Numbered from the stretch's first letter, positions 45,991-58,360 are shown. The stretch: DNA of 64,000 nt from Erythroxylum novogranatense (GCA_029891385.1 CM057225.1:10970060-11034059); one strand, 5' to 3'. A program made the numbers and translations. Notes: a model not told the origin generated them from the letters alone.

Positions 45991-47703
45991 GAAAGAACAA
46001 ACTCACCGACTTCAAGAGCTAGCGTCATTAAGGAGATCCACTAGAGAAAAGAGAATTGCGATTCCACATGATTACATCATATTTCTCCAACATGAGGTTG
46101 ACATTGGTGTTATGAAAGATGATCTAATCAACTTCCATCTGGCCATACAAAGTTCTAACTCTCAAAAGTGGATTAATTTCATGAATGAGGAGCTAAAGTC
46201 TATCAAAAAACTTGAAATTGGGGAACTTATCTCATTGCCTGAAGTTGTGAAACCCATCGGTTGCAAATGGATATTTAAAACGAAGAGGGATTTGAAGGGC
46301 AATGTGGAGAGATATAAGGCTCGTCTAGTTTTTAAGGGCTTTACACAGAAAGAAGACATTGATTATAAAGAGACGATCTCTCTGGTTTCATTAAAAGACT
46401 CTTTTAGAACTATAATGGCACTTGTGGAACATTTCAACCTTGAGTTGCATTAGATGGATGTAAAGACTCGTTTCTCAATGATGACATTGAGGAGACAAAT
46501 TTATATAGTGCAACAAGAAAATTCTGTGTCAGGAGACCTAAAGAAAATGGTTTTCAAATTGAAAAAATTCATTTATGGTCTCAAGCAAGCTTCTCGTCAA
46601 TGGTATTACAAATTTCATCAAGTTGCTCTTTTGTTTAGTTTTGAAATTAATTCAATTGACGATTGTATATACCATAAGTTCAGTGGGAGTAAGTATATTT
46701 TTCTGGTTTTATATGTCGATGACTACTGCTTGCCAGAAATGATATAGGCTTATTGCACGAGACCAAGAGCTTTCTAACAAAGAAATTTAAAATGAAAAAT
46801 CTTGGTGACGCCTCTTTTGTGTTAGGGATACAAATACACCTAAATCGCTCTCGGGATATACTTGAGTTATTACAAAAGAGCTATATCGAGAAAATTCTTA
46901 AAAGGTTTGGCATGTAGGATTGTAAACCAGTTGACGCTTTTACTGCTAAGAGAGACAAGTTTAGTCTTAATCAATGCCCTAAGAACGAGTTTAAAACTAA
47001 ATAAATGTAGAAGATTCCTTATGCTTTAGCAGTATGGAGTCTAATGTATGCTCAAGTATGTACGCATCCAAATATTGCGTCTATTGTTGGAATGCTGGCC
47101 AGATACTTTAGTAGTCCTAGAATGGATCATTGGAAAGAAGTTAAATGGTTTATGTGGTACTTATAGAGAAAAAAGTATTACATGCTCACATACAGGAAGT
47201 CAGATCAGCTATAGATCATTAGGTATTTTGATTTTGATTTTGCTGGATGCCAAGATAGTCAGAGATCCACATCGAGCTATATTAATTTACTAACTGGAGG
47301 AGCTATTTCCTACAAGAGAGCTAAGTAGATACTTATAACTTCTTCCACTGTAGTGGCAGAGTTTATAGTATGTTATGAGGCATCCAATCATGAAATATGG
47401 CTGAGGAATTTTGTCCCTAGGCTATGTATTGTAGATGATATTGAAAGACTACTAAAGTTATTTTGTAACAATAAGTCAGCAGTGTTATACTCCAACAATA
47501 ACAGGAGCTCAACAAAGTCAAAGCATATGGACCTCAAGTTACTAGTTGTTAAAGAAAGAGTTCAAGATGGTCAAATGTCTGTTAAACATATTAGGACAAA
47601 CTCCATGGTTACAGATCTGTTCACTAAGAGATTACCACCCAAGGTCTTTCATGAGCATGTTGCTCATTTAACTATTGTATCTATTGAAGATATGTCATTT
47701 TAA
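45991..47703 (+). pseudogene. Copia reverse transcriptase and RNase H
   Basis: RT starts near 46110 with KWINFMNEELKSIKK and CKWIFKTKRDLKGNVERYKARLV, continues with YGLKQASRQWYYKF and the catalytic LYVDD near 46710. RNase H covers about 47290-47700 (VAEFIVCYEASNHEIWLRNF, then NNKSAVLYSNNNRS and SKHMDLK). Stops near 46451, 46745, 46916 and 47003 and several frameshifts break it. The frame ends at TAA 47701. Confidence 0.9.
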
Positions 47704-48073
47704 TGGGAGTTTGTTATTTCAGATGAATTTTAGTTATAGACACTTTTATGATTCATTTGAACCTTAAAGTTTATTTGGTTGATCTCACCAAGGAATAAGG
47801 AATATGGACCAGTTGGAAGTAGGTAAGTTAAGATCACATTACATGTAATTTCCCTGCTACATATCCATGCTTGATCTATGTTGTTCAATTATATTGGCAT
47901 AAGTCACCATTGATGGGTTTACTTATGATATGCATATAATGAAAAACACTTTGATCATATGTTATTATAATTGATGAACGAGATTGATTAAAGATGTATT
48001 TAGTAGTGATAACAAATTTTGTGCTCATAAGGTTATTCCATGATATACAATTAAAGGAATTATTTATATATAA
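47704..48073 (+). other. Copia 3' untranslated region
   Basis: Non-coding AT-rich DNA between the pol stop and the polypurine tract. No other signal seen. Confidence 0.6.
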
Positions 48074-48087
48074 CCCAAGTAGGAGAT
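48074..48087 (+). other. Polypurine tract of the copia element
   Basis: CCCAAGTAGGAGAT directly before the LTR start TGTTGGATTTAATCCAAC. Confidence 0.75.
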
Positions 48088-48340
48088 TGTTGGATTTAAT
48101 CCAACGTGTGGGTACATATGTAAATGAATTAATTGTATATTAAGAGTTATCATAAGACTAGTTAAAGTGATCTATTAACGTAAAAGGCTTTGGGCCATAT
48201 GGCATCTAATAAAGTATGAGCTTTAATATGTAGAGACCCAGTAGTCTGGAATCTATTTTATGATGGACAAAAATAGAAATAAGATAAATTATATAAAGAG
48301 TTAGGATTATGGTCCCCAAGTTATATGAATGATTGTCTTT
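48088..48340 (+). repeat. Start of the copia 3' LTR (probably truncated)
   Basis: Begins TGTTGGATTTAATCCAAC, a terminal inverted repeat often seen in copia LTRs. The right end is not clear. By 48357 the sequence reads as a lectin-kinase fragment on the other strand. No matching 5' LTR was found. Confidence 0.55.
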
Positions 48341-48356
48341 TTTGATATCCCATCAG

Positions 48357-48900
48357 TCAAAGAAGAGACCTTTCTTGATAGAAAATATACATACATTTTG
48401 ACTTGGAAGACGAATTAAGGACACTAGCTTCCTGCCTTAGTCGTAGTTCACTTGAAGCATTGACAATAACAGTGTAGTAACTTGGTATAGAATTTTTCTT
48501 ATAGCTCAGGTGTTCCACGAGCATATAATCCCTAACCTGGAAGACGTGTGTCATTGGAAAATCAAAGCTCTGCAAAACAACGTCATTCTTTGCATTCAAG
48601 AGAACAAGATTTCCATCATGAATCAACAAAGCCATGACAAGACCTAATTGGTATTCCATAAAATAACACCTTTCAACGTATCAATCAAGACAAGTTCCCC
48701 GTTGTCTGACAGGAGGAAGCAGGACTTATAATTGACTGAGATATCACCACCACCAACTTAAACCAAAGTTTGCTCGGTAGCAAAAATAGATTTAGAACTT
48801 AAACGAATCCAAATAACAAACTGGATATATTGATTTGAAGAATCCAAAGGAAAAAAATCCCCACTTGGGGACATCTTTAGAGGAGTTGTTACCATGAACC
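48357..48900 (-). pseudogene. G-type lectin (bulb lectin) receptor-like fragment
   Basis: The minus strand reads part of a bulb-type mannose-lectin domain as found in S-domain receptor kinases and PAN-domain proteins: SPSGDFF, VGGGD, LLSDNGELVLIDTLKGVILWNT, then LIHDGNLVLLNAKNDVVLQSFDFPMTH and VNASSELRLR. It is split by an in-frame stop near 48755 and frameshifts, has no signal peptide and stops before any PAN, transmembrane or kinase part. A host-derived gene scrap, next to the copia 3' end. Not functional. Confidence 0.72.
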
Positions 48901-51900
48901 AAAAAATTTGTACCGTGCAACATTTTTAAAGAAAAAAATAACAATGTAGATGCTTAGTAGAAAATTTGGAGTAAGGAAGAACTCCTACAAGATAATCAAA
49001 TTGTAGAAAAACTAAACAAAAACAAATAAAGGAATTCATTGGATGAGTGGTAAATAAAGAGCCAATCCATTGAAGAAAACTACAAAATGACTGATTGATT
49101 GAGTGACTGAGTTACTAGGTTTAACTGCCAAAATAAATAAGTCAAATAATGCAAAAGAGATATAATGAAGATTTGTGTAGTCGAAAAGGAAAAACAAAAA
49201 GGATAACATAAAATAATGACATAAAATGTGGGGATTTAATAACCAATCAAAGATATAGACACAACACGATGACTAGTCGAGGACAGAGGTTGTTAATAGG
49301 GAAATTATCAGAAAGGATGTCTTTGTTCGACACAAACAAAACGACGCAATTAATGCATAGGTCTCGTCCTTTAAATCCTACCAAATCCATTTTTCCTTTT
49401 ACTTTTTGATCACCACATCTACAAGTGCATAAGTTTATTAATCCTTCGAACTCAATGTAGTTAAATTTAAAAAGTTATAAAAAGTAATTAAAACATTCTA
49501 AACCATAAAGTAAGGTAATTAACTATAAAAAGTCTAATATAAACAAAATGCCAGCTTTGGAGTTCACTTACAAGGAGTTTCAACTATCAACCAATATTAA
49601 TTATCAATATCCAAATATTGATTAATCTAAGATATTTATATCCTCTCTTAAGGTTACATATGTATATCTAAAGCAATTACTACCTCATCATGAGCAATTA
49701 ACCTAATCAATTTTATTAAAACAATTAATCTATTAATTATCACAATAGTTTAGAATATCTCTGTCACTAAATCTAAAGTTTTGTTCTTCTAGTACACAAA
49801 TTATACTTCTTCTTTTAGTACTTTATACAATCCTTAATATTGAATCTATGATGGTCAAACATATCTCAAAGGGAATAAAATCAACTAAAGTAATAATTAA
49901 TTATGCATTAATAATTAAAAACTAATGTAAGTTGCTTTCTTAACCCTAAGTAGGAATTTAATTATTAAATATAGTCAAAATGAAATATTCTTTTCATAAA
50001 AAGAAAGTCAAGAAAAAAGAATCAAGAAAATTGTGATGAATCTTCTCACACTTGTGCTCTTAAACTCCTTGATGCTAAGAAAGTTAAAGAAAACCAACAA
50101 CAAATAAAAAAGAAAACAAAACACGCTAACTTATTCATATGGATCTTAAAATCTTGATGCTCTTGATTGAATCATAACAAAATCATTCTTTCCACCAAAG
50201 TTCTTGTTTTCTTCTTTCAAGATGCTCTAATTTAGATCTTTCTTGATGGCTAATTACTTCCTTTGACTTATGTTCTTCTATATCCCTTTGTAGCTTGATA
50301 TTATTATTTTTTAAAAATACTACTAATACAAGTTCAACATGGGTCTAAATGAGCTGGTATTGGCTTATTAACTTGATAAATCGCTATCTAAGATTTTATC
50401 TTAGAAATATTAAATGCATGAATATGAGAACGTGTTAAGGTCATATTGAGGAACACAACTCCCTATTTAAGGCATCACGATACTATATTACTACCATATT
50501 ACTTCTTGCGGTAATTTTTCGTAGAAACAAAATGAACCATTCGCCTAAGTTGAACATGGGTTCATATTAGTGTTGTTTTCTTTTAAAATCATGCTAAACT
50601 TCTTCAGCTTAGCTGCAACTTTCCTAAAATCATTCCTCCTTCATTAGAGAGATAAAACATGGCCTATAAATAAAATATGAACTAAATTAAGTTTCAAATC
50701 TTATAAAAAAATTATTTAAATATAAGCAAAATATTAACAAAATCATACTAAAAATAATCTACTTAAAAAATTCTCTTAAAATCAAACTAACAATATAGTC
50801 TAATTAACATTTATCAAATTCTCTTGCATTTAAGTATAGGAATGGCAAGGCATGCCAAATCCAACATAGCCCGAAGTTAATGAGTTCAACCTAAATTGAA
50901 AGGATTTCGAGCGAGGCTTATATTGCTTAGTTTGGTTTGGTTTGAAGCCCACAAATTTTAATAAAATGACATTATCTTTAAAATTTTACAAATTAAAAAT
51001 ATTTAATTGAGCTTAACCTAAACTTGATCAGGCTTCAGACTACTCAAGCCTAACCATGCTCTAGTTAGGATAAAATGTCTGGTCAACCTCACCCAAGCCT
51101 GGCCAGGTTCATTAGCACCCTTACTTAAACATTTTTTTTGTCATTAAGTAAATCAATTTCATCACTTCTAACTTAAAATAGATGCAACTCTACAAAATAA
51201 TTTAACAAATTAATCAAATCAATCAAGACTCTTCATCATTCATTCAATTATAAACTCATCAATTTGTTAAGTATTTAGCAACTGCATCGAGTCATAAACT
51301 AATTCAATTTAGTTCCACAATCCTTTAAACTTTAACTCAATCCATAAAATTCAACTAAATGCATAAAATTGAACATGCATGAGAAAGATATGTCAAATTT
51401 TAAAATTTTCCATAACCTATATTGAAATAAAAATAAAATATTAGCTTTAAAATATTAATACAAGAGCACTTAGACATTGTTTGAAAAGTCACTTAATCTT
51501 TTGAAATGAGAGTAAACATCATATCATGAATACTCCTAGTTACTCAATTAGGTCACTATTTTAAATGGCTACTAGTACCACTATTTAATTTCATTCCTTT
51601 TTAGTTTAAAACTAGTGGAGTGAATTTATTTTATACTCAATTATTATTACACTTTGTCTTTTAGTGGATATTAAAATTTTAAAACCAAATTCACTTTTAA
51701 ATTGTATATACCAATTACAAGTATCATAATAAAATCAAATATCTATTTCAAAATGAATGAAGCAAATTAAAATTAACTTAAACATCAATTTTCATGACTA
51801 TTACCTTAAATAAATCAAATTATAATAACAACCAAATATACAATAAATTATCTCAATTGTATTCTTTTAAAGTTAAAATTTTCATAATTGTTTTCCATTA

Positions 51901-52639
51901 AGCTAATTATAGAAAATTGATAAACAAGTGTAATTAATTCCTCCCTCACATTTGGATTGTATTGTCTTTAATGTACTCAACATCTAAGAAAAATGAAAAC
52001 TAGAAAATATAAGGAAAAGAAGAAATTAGGATAACTGGCACTCTCTTAATAATAAAAAAAGTGTATAACTTATCCAATACCATCAATAATCTTTAATCTT
52101 AAATTTGTCACTAGAACTCTTCAATTATTGGCTCACTATCTAAAAATATTTAAAGATGTTCTATAACCCAGGGTAATCACATATCTACGTGTGATACCAT
52201 ATTGCCTATATAACCTGCAACACTCAACCAAATCTCAACCCAAGTAAAGATAATCTCAATCCAATGGTGAAAAAACATCAAAAGATGCTTAAATTCATGA
52301 CTTAACAATTTTGACCTAAACCATATGCAATAAAACTAACATCAAGCAAAAAACATACTAAAACTATTATTAAAGATCCTAAAAGCTGCCAAATTGAAAT
52401 AAAAACCTCTAAATTGTTAGGTTGTCTCTCAATAAACTAAATTCAATGCCTATTAGATATTCAAGATTTACTCCACCTAATGATAGTAATAGAGGTGATC
52501 AACTTATTCTTCTCACTAGTCGCCAAGGTCATGCCTCCCATCTTCAGTATAACTTGCACAAAACTCACCTAAAAGTTTTAATAAGTAAGCTATATGATTC
52601 CTACACCTAGAATTTTAAATACCTCAAATACAAATCTTC
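48901..52639. other. AT-rich intergenic DNA, no gene seen
   Basis: About 3.7 kb of very AT-rich sequence without a convincing reading frame, RNA gene or complete mobile element. A short region near 50836-51122 has GGCTTGG/CCAAGCC-type words and loosely inverted ends and may be a degraded MITE, but no TSD could be fixed. Confidence 0.6.
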
Positions 52640-53480
52640 TTTTATATTTAGATTGAGTCATTGCTAGTTCCTATACTAGGTTTATGGTTGCCCCCCATAA
52701 AGATTTGATAGAAACACAATGATGGATTAATCCCACGAATCCCCAAAATAGTCCATACAATTGCCCTCTTGTGCTCTTATAGAACCCTATGTTGCTTTCC
52801 TTCGTGCATATAACTTAGAGAAGAAGAGATAATAATATGATAAGTATTATTTGCTCCTAAATATGCATAACCGCTTGAAACCAAGCCTAAGCGCTTCTTG
52901 GGTAGATGGTAGGGTATTAGGATTTCCTTCTCCTAAGTCCTCAAAAATATGATAAAATTAGAGTTTATAGTCGTCTCCTTCCAATCTAAAAGAATAATCA
53001 ACAACATAAGAATCCTCCTTCTTTTATTATGTCACAAAGCTAAACTTGTTTTTAAAGAGCATAAGTAACATAAGGTAAGTCGACATGCACAATAAAATTA
53101 ATAATATCAATCTTATAGTAAGTTTTATGGAGGACCGACCCTTTTAAGGCCTTGAAAATGGTGTGTGTCTTCTTATTTTGCACTCTAAATGACAAGCTAC
53201 TAAAGTGCACATCAATTAATGCCCCTCTAATAGCCATAAATGGTTTCCTTAAGATAATGGAAACCTCAATGTCATACTATATTTCCATCATTAAAAAATT
53301 ATAAGAAAAATTACTTTTCCTACTTTAACAAGTAGGTCTTTCTTTATCCCAATTAGATACCTAAAAGATCCATCAGCTAGTTAAAGTGACACAGTTATAA
53401 TATAACTTATAAATTTCTCTAGATCCTTTAACTTTAAAGGTAGTATATTTTATAAATTTGCATAATACTTATTGGTTAAT
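52640..53480 (-). pseudogene. Athila/Tat-like Ty3/gypsy protease-to-RT scrap
   Basis: Minus-strand translation gives the retropepsin C-terminal pattern DIEVSIILRKPFMAIRGALIDVH at 53160-53275, then FRVQNKK and FKALKGS. Further on come YAYLGANNTY near 52865 and REHKRAIVWTILGIRGINPS near 52760, the signature that precedes RT in Athila-type polyproteins. Stops and frameshifts are frequent. No LTRs nearby. An old fragment of a different gypsy lineage from the Tekay elements. Confidence 0.72.
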
Positions 53481-53559
53481 GGATCTTCAATTTCAAAATC
53501 ATTATTTAAAACAATACAAAATGATGATGATCTTATTGACATATCTGATTTTAAAGATT

Positions 53560-54148
53560 CGAACGGTGACATTTCATAGCACTTAGATCATTTTCGATGA
53601 CCAGACGCTTTCTCTCTATTAATATCAGCATATTTCTCCATATTTCTTAAAATTGGCCATGCATGATCAAATTTGAAACCTTTTTGAAAGTTTGGATCTT
53701 GAATGAGTAAATCTTTTGCTTTCTCGAATTGCAAAACAACAATGTAACTTAAGTTAGATTTTAGGGTATAAATAAAACGTATTTCAATTCATACAAAGAA
53801 AAAACAAATAAATAAATCACTTACAATATCTTGTTCAGAAGCACTAGTTGGATTCAAGTTTTCAATTTATCAAACACATCCTTTGAATTTTCCAATAGCT
53901 ATCATTATATTTTACCATCGAGCTTGTAAAAATCTCCAAGGTCGAATAGTAGTGATATGATTAGGTAGTATTTGATGGTATTCAGTTGTGATGCGAGACC
54001 AAAACTGAGCCATAGATTGATCTCTACCAGTGATTAGGTCTTATGAAATATTAATATATACATAACACAGGACTCGATCTTCTTCAACTGAATATGATGC
54101 ACTTCGAAAGGTATTTGAAAGCTTTACCCTAAGATTAGAGCTTGCCAT
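53560..54148 (-). pseudogene. PIF/Harbinger ORF1 (Myb/SANT-like) remnant
   Basis: From ATG 54148 the minus strand reads MASSNLRVKL, then SASYSVEEDRVLCYVYINIS, FWSRITTEYHQI and RPWRFLQARW, the trihelix/Myb-like DNA-binding domain found in the accessory protein of PIF/Harbinger transposons. After a probable intron, the tail reads KAKDLLIQDPNFQKGFKFDHAWPIL near 53690. Stops at Gln/Trp-type positions (near 54046, 53925 and 53895) kill it. It is divergently arranged from the transposase 310 bp away, the usual layout of these elements. Confidence 0.75.
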
Positions 54149-54458
54149 TTTTTGGATAGGTTTGAAAGAGTGCGGATAGGTTTCAAAAGAGTGCTTTAGT
54201 TTAGGATTTTAAAGAGTGCTATATGAACGAGAGTTTTAGTTTAGTAGAACAAATAAACTATTTATAGAGATGTTGTGGATATGATACGAATACTAATTAA
54301 TGGTTTAGATGAATGCAATCTAATCCAACGGCTAAGAAGAGATAAAGTTAGTTTTTTTTTATAGAGCTTCCTTATCTTGTCTTGAATTATTTACTATATA
54401 AAGGAACGAATCACTAGCAAATTGTTCTTTGAACCCTTCACCATATTTGTCTACAACC

Positions 54459-55783
54459 ATGAGTACTAATGCTAGTTCTTCTCATATATCATCCTCATCA
54501 TCGGATGATGAATTGGATCTCACTTCTGCAATATTAGCACAAAACAAAGCATTACTATCTGCATACACCAATAACAATCTTGCAATGGATTACTATATGA
54601 ACAATATAGTGAACCAACCAAAGCACAAAGGCTCAATCTCTGGTCATATAGTAATTTATCGTGATCGTGCTGCAGCAGATCAAAGACTATAGGATGATTA
54701 TTTTGCAGAAAATTCAAGATATAATGCAGTAATGTTTTGCAGGCGATTTCGAATGAATCAAAATTTATTCCTACGATTTGTTGGTGTTGTTGAAGGTCAT
54801 AATGTTTACTTTATGCAACGGAGAGATGGATGTGGTAAACTAGGATTGTCTAGTTTACAAAAAGTAATAACAACATTTCGAATGATGGCATATAGTGTAT
54901 CAACTGCTTCAACTGATGAATACGTTAAAATTGAAGAATCAACTGCAATTGAAAGTACGAAAAGGTTTTGTCGAGCCATTGTGGAGGTCTTTGGACAGAT
55001 TTATCTAAGAGCATCGAATGCTAATGATGTTGCAAGACTGCTTCAAATTAATGAAGAACGAGGTTTTCAGGGATGACGAGGAGCTTAGATTGCATGCACT
55101 GGGCATAGCAAAATTATCCAACGACTTGAGCAGGACAATATAGTGGACGTAGTGAATTCCCAACTATTATTCTTGAAGCTATAACTGATTATGATTTGTG
55201 GATATGATATGCATATTTTGATTTGTCAGGGTCAAATGATGACATTAATGTATTAGAAACATATCACTTGTTCGCAAACCTTGCCAAAGATATAACACCT
55301 TCTGCTCATTATGTTATTCAAGAAAAAGTGTATGATATTGGATATTATTTAGCTGATAATATTTATCCAAAATGGTCTATCTTGATACAAACCATTCATG
55401 ATCCCCGAGTCCCAAAAAAGAAGTTATTCACGAAGATGTAAGAAGCATGTAGGAAGAATGTCGAGCGTGCATTTGGAGTTCTCCAGTCAAGATTTGCAAT
55501 TATCAAGGGATCAGCACGTTTTTTATAAAAATTCATATTATATGATATTATGTCAGCATGCATTATCATGCACAATATGATCAATGAGGATGAGCGTGAT
55601 ACTCAAGTGGTCATACAAAATTAGAGCGAAACGTCAGCCCCTGAAATTAATATCAATAGAGATGATACATTTATATTTCAAGAATTCCTTGCTAGACATA
55701 AGCAAATTAGAGATAAAGAAGTTCATTATGAACTTCGTAATGTACTGATTGAACATTTGTGGGAACGATATGAAGATTATTAG
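54459..55783 (+). pseudogene. PIF/Harbinger DDE transposase
   Basis: From ATG 54459 (MSTNASSSHISS) through FCRRFRMNQNLFLRFV, RRDGCGKLGLSSLQK and RFCRAIVEVFGQIYLR to the DDE core: Asp in SLDCMHW (about 55085), Asp in SGSNDDINV (55223) and Glu in VERAFGVLQSRF (55460), ending at TAG 55781. Family proteins are known as HARBI1 or ALP1-like. Breaks: Trp-to-TAG at 54690, stops in 55112-55210, a frame change before 55223, a Gln-type TAA near 55439 and a late stop near 55621. Terminal inverted repeats were not identified. Confidence 0.85.
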
Positions 55784-56811
55784 AGGTTAAATGAAAAATT
55801 TTAATCAACTTATATTTGTGTATGCTATTTTGTTGTTGCAATAATATTAAATATATTTTTCAAATAATATTAATTTAATATAAAGTATATATATATTAAT
55901 TAAGAATAATAATTTTATTTTAATTTTAATAAATAAATAAAATTATTGTATAAATATAAATTATTGTGGTTGTATAAATATAAGTTAATTTAGTTAATAA
56001 CTAAATTATTGTAGTATATTCTTTGAAAAAAAATTTGGTGTAGAACTGTTAAAGTAACACTAAATTTAGTATAAAAATTTCTTGAACCCGAGTTAAGTTG
56101 AAAAATTTTGTGTAATGGTTGGAAGTGACCTTATTTGAAATTCAGAAGGAACCATCTTTTCCCTCCAAGCCTAACGTTTTGTATTGCTACGATTGATGAA
56201 CAGAAGCTCCACCAATCAACTCCCTGATACTTTTTCTTTTCTCGGAAAATGCATTCCAATCGCTATCACCCTCAAAGAAAATATGATATAAAACTTTCAC
56301 CTCTGTGGATAAATTTGGTATGTTACTTTATGAAAGTCCACTACATAGTGCTGGATTTCACATTTTCTTTTTCTTGGTATCGGCGGAAGATAGATGCTTC
56401 TCTTTTCTAATTTTGAATCTCAAAAGAAGGTGTAGGGGATCTATAGGCTTAAGAATAGAAACGTAAGTACGTGGACTTCAGTGTCCATAGGTTCACTCCC
56501 TCCTTTTAACCTAAAAGCTCCGCCTTGACAAGCTTCCTTCGTCTCTAGTTGTCAAAAGGATCACACACGCACATCAATTACAGGGATTGGAATAAAGAGG
56601 AGATGAACAAAGGGATTAGGTTCCAAGTCAGAAATAGGGTACAAAGAGACAACTTGTCTTTCTTCTTTCTCCAGACAAAGAAAGAAATAAAGAAAAGCTA
56701 GCACATCGATTATCATCACTTGAAAGCAGATTATAAGCATCATATCACAATTAATGAACCAAGATGGAATTGGGAACGAGTTTTTTTTTCTCTCTCTCTC
56801 TCCAGACCCCT
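55784..56811. other. Non-coding DNA between the Harbinger remnant and WOX4
   Basis: AT-rich at first (55800-56100), then unique-looking sequence. It includes the 3' flank of the WOX4 gene, with a CT-rich stretch at 56790-56805 (GA-rich on the coding strand) just after the stop codon. No canonical AATAAA was found on the minus strand close by. Confidence 0.6.
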
Positions 56812-57822
56812 TCATCTGCCTTCCGGGTGCAACGGAAAAAGCTCCAGAGTTCTATCTCCTTCCTCTTTGGATGACCTAATGCTTTCTTCTAATTCCAAGC
56901 TCTCAAATCCCCAACTTCTGCACTTTCTCTTGTATGGACTATCCTCCTCTCTCTCCAATAATCCTCCCTGTGACATATATAAAAAAAGTAACACCAAAAT
57001 TCAGAATCTAGCTTGGTAGGTATTGAAGCGAAAGAAATCAAGATTTGAAAATTTTATGGCATACCCTAGTAGTATCCAAAGATATCGTGTTAACAGCGGT
57101 TGGTGTTCTCGGACTATGGCTTATGCCAAGACTGTTGCGTTTCTGTTTCTGTCTCTCGCGGGCTTTATGGTTTTGGAACCAGTAAAACACATTCTTGCCT
57201 TCTATCTTGCCGTATCTGCCTAGTTGGGCTGTGATTTGTTCAATTTGCTGCGCATTCGGTGTTCTCATTCCACCTCCATACAGCATCTCCAGTATTCCTA
57301 TCTGTTCTTGTGTCGGGTTCCACCGTGTCCCTCCTGGATGTGTTTCCACCTGGAAGTAGTGAAGCTTAATTATTACAATTATCTACGTTATTCAGTGTAA
57401 ATTGTACATATATGCTGAACAGTTCATAACAACTAACAAGAGTGTGTGATCCCATGTGTCGAATGAAATTGCGGCTGGGTCTAAGCTAGCTAGCTAGCAA
57501 ACCAGAAATAGGAAAGCCATATATAGTTACCAACGTTCTCACTTCTCAGGAAGGAATATCTGTACGGACAGGGAAGTAAGTAACAACAGAGAATGATGAT
57601 GATCACCTGAGTTGTATCTTTCTTGTCGTGAAGTTTTCGAGGACCACTTTCGGGTCTAATGAAGCTCTTGAGATCGAAAGAGGAAACACTGTCAGCGCTC
57701 GTGACGGTCTCGGACTGCAGCTTGGGAGCAAGAGGGCGTAAACGCTTGCAACCAAGGGAGAGGGAGGGTGGTTCGTGCTGCTCCCAGAATCCACGTGCCA
57801 ACTGATGCACCTTCATGCTCAT
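56812..57822 (-). CDS. WOX4: WUSCHEL-related homeobox protein, WOX4 class
   Basis: Three exons: 57822-57607, 57349-57065 and 56967-56812; introns of 257 and 97 bp, all GT-AG and phase 0. The product is about 218 residues. Exon 1 gives [15 protein letters not shown] and the WOX4-typical [11 protein letters not shown] and FDLKSFIRP. Exon 2 holds the homeodomain ([19 protein letters not shown] to [15 protein letters not shown]) with the recognition-helix core [10 protein letters not shown]. Exon 3 carries the [14 protein letters not shown] block and the WUS box TLELFPL followed by HPEGR. WOX4 is a nuclear transcription factor that maintains the vascular cambium/procambium downstream of the TDIF-PXY peptide-receptor pair. 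Start: ATG 57822; the next ATG (57816, MKVHQ) is the family's usual first residue and may be the real one. No disabling change was seen. Confidence 0.95.
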
Positions 57823-57870
57823 TCCCACGGATATTGAAGGACTCGTGAATACGATAGAGAGAGAGGTGCG

Positions 57871-57881
57871 TAATTATATAG
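57871..57881 (-). promoter_or_regulatory. Candidate TATA box of WOX4
   Basis: The minus strand reads CTATATAATTA about 50 nt upstream of ATG 57822. This would give a very short 5' UTR, so a start further upstream (for example near the TATATA at 58027-58033) is also possible. Confidence 0.4.
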
Positions 57882-58200
57882 AGGAAGCTAAAGGTGAAGT
57901 GGGAAGTGAGAGAGAAGTGCGGGGTGCGCTTAGAAGAACCCAAAGACCAAATCATGAGGCCAGGTTGACTTGAAGATTTCTTCCATTTTTAATAAACAAA
58001 AAGCTAAAAGAAAAGCACTCACACACATATATACACATTTACAGTAACAAAGAGGAGTGAGACAGTTGTGTGGGCGTGTGGGTGTGAGGGAGGGAGAGAG
58101 TGTATATGCGTGTGGGTTGGCCAATCTAATCAGGTCGTTTTTTTCTTGCTTTCATGATAAGGTGTCCACCCTTTTCGGTGGCTCTCTCTCAAGTCTCAAG

Positions 58201-58222
58201 CTTTTTTTTTTTTTTTTTTTCC
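58201..58222. repeat. Poly-T tract (22 bp)
   Basis: Run of 22 T residues in the WOX4 upstream region, followed by a CT-rich stretch. A simple repeat. Confidence 0.9.
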
Positions 58223-58360
58223 CTTCTTCCTCCTCTCAATTTAAGTGGAGATTGTATAATAAGAGAGATAAGGAATGATAAAAGATTCCTCCAATCCCAA
58301 AACTTGAAAATGGGAACTTCCTTTGCCTTTATAAGATACGGATATTGGTCAGTGTGTTAA

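Larger units (their letters stand above)
17421..48340 (+). mobile_element. Decayed Ty1/copia retrotransposon split by Tekay element 2
   Basis: Gag (18070-19636) and pol (44584-47703) are two halves of one copia element. The left half ends in the PR-proximal stretch ...CRK/YRKPI and the right half resumes with DGERYIYVGNGK, joined in frame if element 2 and one TSD copy (CAATT) are removed. The domain order GAG, PR, integrase, RT, RNase H, with integrase before RT, defines Ty1/copia. The protein style is that of Tnt1-type polyproteins. A polypurine tract and LTR start are visible at 48074-48088. The 5' limit is uncertain, and the 3' limit (about 48340) is set by the start of a different sequence. 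Confidence 0.85.

Noticed and set aside
50836..51122. Possible hAT-type MITE (GGAATGGCAAGGC left, GGGTGCTAATGAACC in inverted orientation on the right)
   Set aside because: The ends are only loosely inverted and no clear target duplication could be placed.
54430..54458. Upstream extension of the Harbinger transposase start
   Set aside because: The extended frame would start at a non-ATG codon. The first ATG in frame is at 54459.
57823..57828. Two extra N-terminal codons for WOX4
   Set aside because: The extension would begin with GTG. The first in-frame ATG is 57822.
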